Origin: Bacteroidetes bacterium UBA1941
GTDB taxonomy: Bacteria; Bacteroidota; Bacteroidia; Chitinophagales; LD1
Length of the DNA: 64,000 nucleotides
Direction: 5' to 3'
Assembly (NCBI GenBank): GCA_002336805.1
Contig: DDEZ01000012.1
Span: forward strand, 569,594-633,593
Of the stretch, positions 59,568 through 64,000 are shown in pieces (the first letter of the stretch is position 1; every line of letters begins with the position of its first letter). The translations under genes and the position numbers were made by a program. Under the pieces are notes generated by a model. It worked only from the letters and a program-made list of their open reading frames with translations. It ran no database searches and had not been told where the DNA came from.

Positions 59568-61208
59568 ATGCATTTAAGTTTGCCCGACTATCTCATCATC
59601 TGCCTGTACTTTGTGGTGGTGCTTAGCATCGGTGTGATGATCAAGTACAAGATCAGGACTACCAACGACTTTCTGATGAGCAGCCGTAGTGTGCCACTGT
59701 GGATCACGAGCCTCGCCTTCATATCCGCCAATCTCGGTGCACAGGAGGTGATAGGCATGGCCGCCTCGGGTGCTAAGTATGGCATCATGACCTCTCACTT
59801 CTACTGGCTGGGGGCGATACCGGCCATGGTATTCCTCGGTATCTTTATGATGCCCTTCTACTATGGCAGCCGTGCGCGGTCTGTGCCTGAGTACCTGGCG
59901 CTGCGCTTTGACTCTAAGACTCGTAGCCTGAACGCTGTAGCCTTTGCAGTCATGACTATTTTCAGCTCGGGCATTTCGCTCTATGCGCTGGCGCTGCTAC
60001 TGCGTATCATACTGGGCTGGAGTTTTGAGTTTTCCGTCTTTATGGCTGCGGGTGTGGTGCTGATATATACTTTTCTCGGAGGCCTGACCAGTGCGGTGTA
60101 TAATGAGGTCTTGCAGTTCTTCCTGATCGTGCTGGGTATAGCACCGGTGGTATTCATAGGCCTGCATGAGGCAGGGGGCTGGTCCGGCATCGTAAAGAAC
60201 CTGCCAGAGGCTATGGTACACACATGGAAGAATATGGGATCTGTAGATGACAATCCGATGGGTGTGAACGGCTGGGGCATGACCATGGGGCTCGGCTTTG
60301 TGATGTCGTTTGGATACTGGTGCACGGACTTCCTCGTAGTGCAGCGGGCCATGATAGCGCGCAATATGTCGGCTGCGAGGCGTACGCCTATCATCGCGTC
60401 ATTTCCTAAGATGATGATGCCCTTTATCGTGATCGCACCGGGTCTGATAGCCATGGCGCTGACCAATGCGCATGCAGACTTCTCCCTGCCGCTGAAACCG
60501 GACGGGCGCACGGATTTTGACATGGCGCTGCCATCTCTCATAGCGCACTACTACCCATCCGGACTACTGGGTGTGGGTGTCACAGCGCTACTGGCATCAT
60601 TCATGAGCGGCATGGCGGGCAATGTGACAGCATTTAATACGGTCTTCACCTTTGACATCTATCAGGCGCATATCAAGAAGGATGGCACCGATGAGCACTA
60701 CCTGATGGTGGGCAAGCTGGCTACAGTATTTGGCATCCTGGCCTCTATAGGCACAGCCTACCTCACTGCGGGATTCAACAACCTGAATGACTTTCTCCAG
60801 CTCGTCTTCAGCTTTGTAAATGGACCGCTGTTTGCCACATTCCTGCTCGGTATGTTCTGGGAAAGGACCACGGGGCATGGTGCCTTCTGGGGGCTGCTGC
60901 TGGGTACTGTTTTCGCGGCTATTTTTCACGGCATCACAGTGGCCGAGGGCAAGGGCGGCTGGCTGGGACTGAATGTGTATGAGTTTCACAGTGGCATGGG
61001 GCAGGCCTTTGGTGTGGCTACGGTGGCGTGGACCTGCTGTTTTGTTTTCACCATCCTCGTGAGCCTCATCACCAAGCCTAAAGAGGAGAAAGAACTCGAG
61101 GGACTGGTCTACAGCCTGACGCCTCGACTCAAGGACCCTAAGAATCCTGTCTATCTCGCTATCGCCATGATAATTCTCGGACTGATATTAAACCTCATTT
61201 TCTTCTGA
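59568..61208 (+). CDS. Sodium:solute symporter family transporter
   Basis: A 546-residue polytopic membrane protein of the SSS family. The start at 59568 (MHLSLPDYLIICLYF) follows a TACCTTCC box at 59533-59540; the longer frame from 59469 would run through it. About thirteen to fourteen helices are visible. The family sodium-site regions appear in the first helices (SLAFISANLGAQEVIGMAASG) and in the mid-protein (FLGGLTSAVYNEVLQFF). Relatives carry sugars, myo-inositol, sialic acid or iodide; the sequence alone does not fix the substrate. The myo-inositol oxygenase gene 1.4 kb downstream makes inositol or a sugar plausible. The next gene overlaps its stop (TGATG). Confidence 0.9.
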   Translation: MHLSLPDYLIICLYFVVVLSIGVMIKYKIRTTNDFLMSSRSVPLWITSLAFISANLGAQEVIGMAASGAKYGIMTSHFYWLGAIPAMVFLGIFMMPFYYGSRARSVPEYLALRFDSKTRSLNAVAFAVMTIFSSGISLYALALLLRIILGWSFEFSVFMAAGVVLIYTFLGGLTSAVYNEVLQFFLIVLGIAPVVFIGLHEAGGWSGIVKNLPEAMVHTWKNMGSVDDNPMGVNGWGMTMGLGFVMSFGYWCTDFLVVQRAMIARNMSAARRTPIIASFPKMMMPFIVIAPGLIAMALTNAHADFSLPLKPDGRTDFDMALPSLIAHYYPSGLLGVGVTALLASFMSGMAGNVTAFNTVFTFDIYQAHIKKDGTDEHYLMVGKLATVFGILASIGTAYLTAGFNNLNDFLQLVFSFVNGPLFATFLLGMFWERTTGHGAFWGLLLGTVFAAIFHGITVAEGKGGWLGLNVYEFHSGMGQAFGVATVAWTCCFVFTILVSLITKPKEEKELEGLVYSLTPRLKDPKNPVYLAIAMIILGLILNLIFF

Positions 61209-61402
61209 TGGAAAAGCTCACTGACCTCCGCTTCATTATCGGCCTCTTCTTTAGCCTCTCGGGCCTCGTGCTGCTGCTCACCTACTTCATAGTCGCTCAA
61301 ACCAACCATCCGCAGATGAATCTCTACGCTGGCAGTGTGATGCTGCTCTTTGGCATCGTGATGCTGGTGCTGTTTTACCGTGGGGATGCAGCAGATGCGT
61401 GA
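61208..61402 (+). CDS. Small two-helix membrane protein coupled to the symporter
   Basis: A 64-residue protein with two hydrophobic helices (FIIGLFFSLSGLVLLLTYFIVA and LYAGSVMLLFGIVMLVLFY). Its ATG shares a base with the symporter stop codon, so it is translationally coupled. It is probably a small accessory subunit or stability factor for the transporter, as seen with other SSS carriers that have small partner proteins (inference). No family name is assigned. Confidence 0.7.
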   Translation: MEKLTDLRFIIGLFFSLSGLVLLLTYFIVAQTNHPQMNLYAGSVMLLFGIVMLVLFYRGDAADA

Positions 61403-61460
61403 TGTAGCCAAAAATTTCTAAAAAAAATTTAAATACCTGGCACACAAAATAGCTGCTGGT

Positions 61461-61524
61461 TATATTTGTGTCACGTTTTCATAGGTTCAAAAGTGGTCTC
61501 CCCGAAAGAGGAGGCCATTTTTTA
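61461..61524 (+). ncRNA. Possible short RNA: consensus promoter followed ~25 bases later by a terminator hairpin
   Basis: TATATTTG at 61461-61468 is an exact -7 match. A hairpin TGGTCTCC/GGAGGCCA (61493-61517) with a T run to 61524 ends the putative transcript after about 50 nt, and no start codon or gene is in between. The rest of the 61403-61730 gap is AT-rich and shows no other feature. Confidence 0.35.
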
Positions 61525-61730
61525 TTTAAGACCGTTCTCCTTTCTGACATAGGACGTATCCGGCGTAATTCTTAAAAAAATTTAAGAAGCTTTTTTCGAA
61601 AACTTACTGCTATATAATTTTATCGGCGATAATCGCACAAGTCGTATCTGATTGCAGGATGAGGAAAAATTGGCCTCAAGATCAGGTCGGCAGGCATTCA
61701 TTGTATTCATCACTTTAAACAGATAAATTA

Positions 61731-62522
61731 ATGAAACCAAAACCTACTTTTATCCTGTCTGTCGTTTTTCTATTGCCATTTATCCTTTTCTCGCTGCAGG
61801 CTCCGGCTCAAAAGGATGCTTCACGATCCGGAGATTCCATTGTTTTTAGTTTCAAAGCTGGCCCTCAATTCTGGACCGTACCCTCAGGTGCGGGCTCTCT
61901 GCATGCCGAAGTGTATGGAGCACAAGGAGGATCCGCACATGGTGGTAAAGGTGGCCATGTAGCAGCAGATCTGAATGTATCACCAGGCGCCAAACTGATC
62001 CTCTACATAGGCGGCCAGCCTGCCGGGGCAGAGGAGGGAGCCAATGGCGGAGGCAAAGGATGTGGTAAGGGTACGGGTGGCGGTGGTGCCTCAGACATCC
62101 GCATAGATGGCAATGAGCTCAGCAAACGTGTACTAGTGGCCGGAGGAGGCGGTGGAGCAGGCTATGGCGGCACTGGAGGTGCCGGGGGTGGCCTGACCGG
62201 CGGCGAAGGTGCTTACTTTGACGGCAGCGCTGCGCACATGGCCAAAGGTGGGACGCAGGAAGCCGGCGGTAAGGGAGCACGTGCCTACTTTGCCAAGGAC
62301 GGCGTAGCCGGCACAGGAGGTGAGGGTATAAACATCAATGGTCAATGTACTAACGGTGCCATGGGAGGAGGCGGTGGAGGATACTATGGCGGTGGAGGCA
62401 GTGGGGCCGGAGGTGGCGGAGGAGGCAGCAGCTACGCAGATGCACAGCTGACCCGCAATGTAATGCATCATCAGGGCGTCAATGAAGGTAATGGAAGGAT
62501 AGTGCTCTACTGGAGTAAATAA
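61731..62522 (+). CDS. Exported glycine-rich protein
   Basis: A 263-residue protein with a signal peptide (cleavage near LQAPAQ). It starts with a beta segment ending FWTVPSGAGSLHAEVYGAQGG, the entry motif of a family of bacterial glycine-rich domains. Then come long Gly-rich runs (about 65-230) with the blocks AGGGGGAGYGGTGGAGGG and GGGGGYYGGGGSG, and a closing strand GRIVLYWSK. It has no sorting domain, so it is periplasmic or exported by another route. Function unknown; the domain is probably structural. The Gly-rich DNA is locally GC-rich but otherwise matches neighbours. Confidence 0.8.
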   Translation: MKPKPTFILSVVFLLPFILFSLQAPAQKDASRSGDSIVFSFKAGPQFWTVPSGAGSLHAEVYGAQGGSAHGGKGGHVAADLNVSPGAKLILYIGGQPAGAEEGANGGGKGCGKGTGGGGASDIRIDGNELSKRVLVAGGGGGAGYGGTGGAGGGLTGGEGAYFDGSAAHMAKGGTQEAGGKGARAYFAKDGVAGTGGEGININGQCTNGAMGGGGGGYYGGGGSGAGGGGGGSSYADAQLTRNVMHHQGVNEGNGRIVLYWSK

Positions 62523-62631
62523 TACAAGGTCTAATACATTCTATACTCAGCTTCCACGCTGCCACGAGTTGCGCTCCGGTAGTGACAGACCTCATTTTGC
62601 GCCTTGCGCTATTTTGGATTATTTTTACCGA

Positions 62632-63459
62632 ATGGCTACTACAGACACAGCACCTCAGTTTCGCGACTACGCTAAGGCAGATACCATCTCCCTGGCCGTA
62701 CGCGACCACTATAAGAAAATGCGCACCCGCCAAACGGTGGAGTATGTGCAGCGTATGAAAAAGAAGTACCTGACTTTTGACAAGCCGATGCATGTCTGGG
62801 ATGCGATGGAGCGCCTCAACGCACTGATAGATGTGAGTGACCCGGACCTGACGCTACCCAATGTACAGCACCTGATACAGGCTGCTGAGGGTGCCAGAGA
62901 GGCGGGCGAACCAGACTGGCTGCAGCTGGTAGCCCTGATCCATGATATGGGCAAGGTGATGTACCTCTGGGGCAGTGATGAAGATGGCACCAGCCAGGCA
63001 GAGCAGTGGGGACTGGTAGGAGATATATTTGTAGTAGGTGCACAGCTGCCTGATACCTGTGTGTATGTAGAGTTTAATGCGCTGAATCCTGACATGAGCG
63101 ACCCTCGCTATAATACTCCTACGGGCATGTACCAGCCACACTGCGGGCTGGACGCGCTGGAACTGGCATGGGGCCATGATGAGTACCTCTACCAGGTACT
63201 AAAAAACCACGCCGGCAATAAGATACCAGAGCAAGGTATGGTGTCGGTACGCTATCACTCCTTTTACCCATGGCACACCGGCAATAGCTACGCTGAGCTG
63301 GAAGGCCCACGTGACAAGCAATACAAAGAGTGGATCAGGTCTTTCAACCGCTTTGACCTCTATACCAAGCGTCATGAATCATTTGACCTCGACAGTATGA
63401 AGGCCTACTATCAGCCTATCATAGATAAATACCTCGGCACAGCGCCTATCTACTGGTAA
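62632..63459 (+). CDS. myo-Inositol oxygenase
   Basis: A 275-residue di-iron dioxygenase that cleaves myo-inositol to D-glucuronate. All iron ligands known from the animal enzyme can be placed: His in NVQHLIQAAEG, His-Asp in ALIHDMGKV, His in WGHDEYLYQVL, His in VRYHSFYPWH and Asp in FNRFDLYTK. The start at 62632 (MATTDTAPQFRDY) is chosen; a frame from 62569 adds residues of no family match. The length is close to that of animal MIOX. The enzyme is uncommon in bacteria but known from Bacteroidota. No glucuronate-use genes are in the window. A symporter 1.4 kb upstream might supply the substrate. Confidence 0.94.
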   Translation: MATTDTAPQFRDYAKADTISLAVRDHYKKMRTRQTVEYVQRMKKKYLTFDKPMHVWDAMERLNALIDVSDPDLTLPNVQHLIQAAEGAREAGEPDWLQLVALIHDMGKVMYLWGSDEDGTSQAEQWGLVGDIFVVGAQLPDTCVYVEFNALNPDMSDPRYNTPTGMYQPHCGLDALELAWGHDEYLYQVLKNHAGNKIPEQGMVSVRYHSFYPWHTGNSYAELEGPRDKQYKEWIRSFNRFDLYTKRHESFDLDSMKAYYQPIIDKYLGTAPIYW

Positions 63460-63482
63460 GCTGATTGTCTATACGCATTAAT

Positions 63483-63520
63483 AAAAAAGCCCCGTCCTTT
63501 TCAGATGGGGCTTTTTTATT
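63483..63520 (+). terminator. Intrinsic terminator between myo-inositol oxygenase and the convergent Mpo1-like gene
   Basis: AAAAAAGCCCC (63483-63493) pairs with GGGGCTTTTTT (63507-63517). Symmetric, so usable from both strands. Confidence 0.9.
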
Positions 63521-63531
63521 AATGCCGGCAG

Positions 63532-64000
63532 CTACTCGCTCACATGTACTCCTGCTCTCCAGAGGAGGCTCTTGAGCACCCACAGGGGGCCGATGAGAAG
63601 AAACTGGATGTCCTTGAAAAAAGAAGGTTTCTTGCCCTCTACACCATGGCCCCAAAACTGAAATACCCATGCAGTGCAGAAGATGGCCAGCGCTATCCAG
63701 CCCAGGTAGCCACCGCTGGCAGCCTGTATACCCATAGATGCCAGGATACAGATCACACTATAGAGGATCATGCCTACGGCGAGTGGCACTGACAGCAGCA
63801 GGTAGTAGATAGCTATAAACACAAATGCGAGGTGTGCCAGCGTGACAGTAAAGCCGCCGGCAAAAGTATACAGCGGCACACAATACATAAATGCGATGCA
63901 GGTAAAATAGATCAGCGGCACACAGATGAAGTGGACTGTCTTATTGGTCGGATTGCTGTGGCTGAGGGCGTACTCATGCAGCCAGTCGCGTAGTGGTCTC
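63532..64000 (-). CDS. Mpo1/DUF962-like membrane protein (5' end outside window)
   Basis: At least 155 residues; the frame runs open to the window edge, so the N terminus is missing. The conserved opening WLHEYALSHSNPTNKTVHF (H-x-NP-x-N-x3-H) is visible, followed by three or four membrane helices. The second conserved block is CTAWVFQFWGHGVEGKKPS, and then FFKDIQFLLIGPLWVL. This is the Mpo1 (DUF962) family, whose yeast member is an iron-dependent dioxygenase that shortens 2-hydroxy fatty acids by one carbon. A similar role here is likely but not shown. The GTG at 63921 is not the true start because the family motif lies upstream of it. Confidence 0.85.
   Translation of the reverse strand, partial: RPLRDWLHEYALSHSNPTNKTVHFICVPLIYFTCIAFMYCVPLYTFAGGFTVTLAHLAFVFIAIYYLLLSVPLAVGMILYSVICILASMGIQAASGGYLGWIALAIFCTAWVFQFWGHGVEGKKPSFFKDIQFLLIGPLWVLKSLLWRAGVHVSE

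Noticed and set aside
1..64000. CRISPR array, tRNA, rRNA or insertion sequence
   Set aside because: I looked for regularly spaced repeats, cloverleaf-type T-arm sequences outside tmRNA, rRNA cores and transposase motifs and found none. The short repeats reported are irregular and lie between genes.

Overview
The window is about 64 kb of chromosome from a member of the Bacteroidota, probably near Chitinophagales/Sphingobacteria (inferred from gene content, not from a marker-gene comparison). Evidence for the phylum: type IX secretion (T9SS) genes and both type A and type B sorting domains, a PorT-ubiE gene pair, an Skp-Skp-Skp-murI cluster, a CzcA-type pump fused to a TolC-like domain, -7 boxes of the form TAnnTTTG, and weak or absent Shine-Dalgarno sites. 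Base composition is near 50% GC except for a clearly AT-rich block at about 49.3-53.0 kb.

Layout. 0-3.8 kb: a T9SS triad (type B cargo, PorP/SprF, PorE-like OmpA protein). 3.8-9.0 kb: mnmE, a YciI protein, a low-molecular-weight phosphatase, hisS and hutH. 9.0-18.4 kb: RlpA, a secreted esterase, three skp genes and murI, a hydrolase, guaB, an MmcQ protein and a second type B surface protein that has no canonical start codon. 18.6-23.1 kb: an M16 peptidase pair, an orphan sigma-54 response regulator and the RNase P RNA gene. 23.2-30.7 kb: a methyltransferase, a sterol-desaturase-family hydroxylase, fumC, a secreted protein built of four ~149-residue repeats, a repeat-rich intergenic stretch and recA. 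30.9-40.5 kb: a TPR lipoprotein-like protein with an SxxK hydrolase, an SPFH protein, an alkylglycerol-monooxygenase-like protein, HigBA and RidA. 40.6-47.1 kb: an envelope/lipid block with a beta-helix lipoprotein, a membrane-anchored patatin, a divergent Lgt paralogue and a radical SAM enzyme resembling the archaeal tetraether synthase Tes/MJ0619. 47.1-49.3 kb: porT, ubiE and the tmRNA gene. 49.3-52.9 kb: an AT-rich island next to tmRNA with an ATPase-HNH pair resembling Septu defence. 53.1-59.4 kb: a CzcA-TolC fusion efflux operon headed by a His-rich protein. 59.5-64 kb: a sodium/solute symporter, a glycine-rich secreted protein, myo-inositol oxygenase and a truncated Mpo1-like gene.

Most interesting candidates: (1) the Lgt-like plus Tes-like radical SAM pair, a possible lipid-modifying system; (2) the ATPase-HNH island beside tmRNA, whose ATPase carries a ~318-residue N-terminal extension; (3) a terminator-like hairpin ending just before the murI start codon; (4) recurring short intergenic repeats, including a TTTTGAACCG motif repeated four times before recA and a 33-nt element present twice with identical spacing. 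No CRISPR array, tRNA, rRNA, transposase or integrase gene was found.
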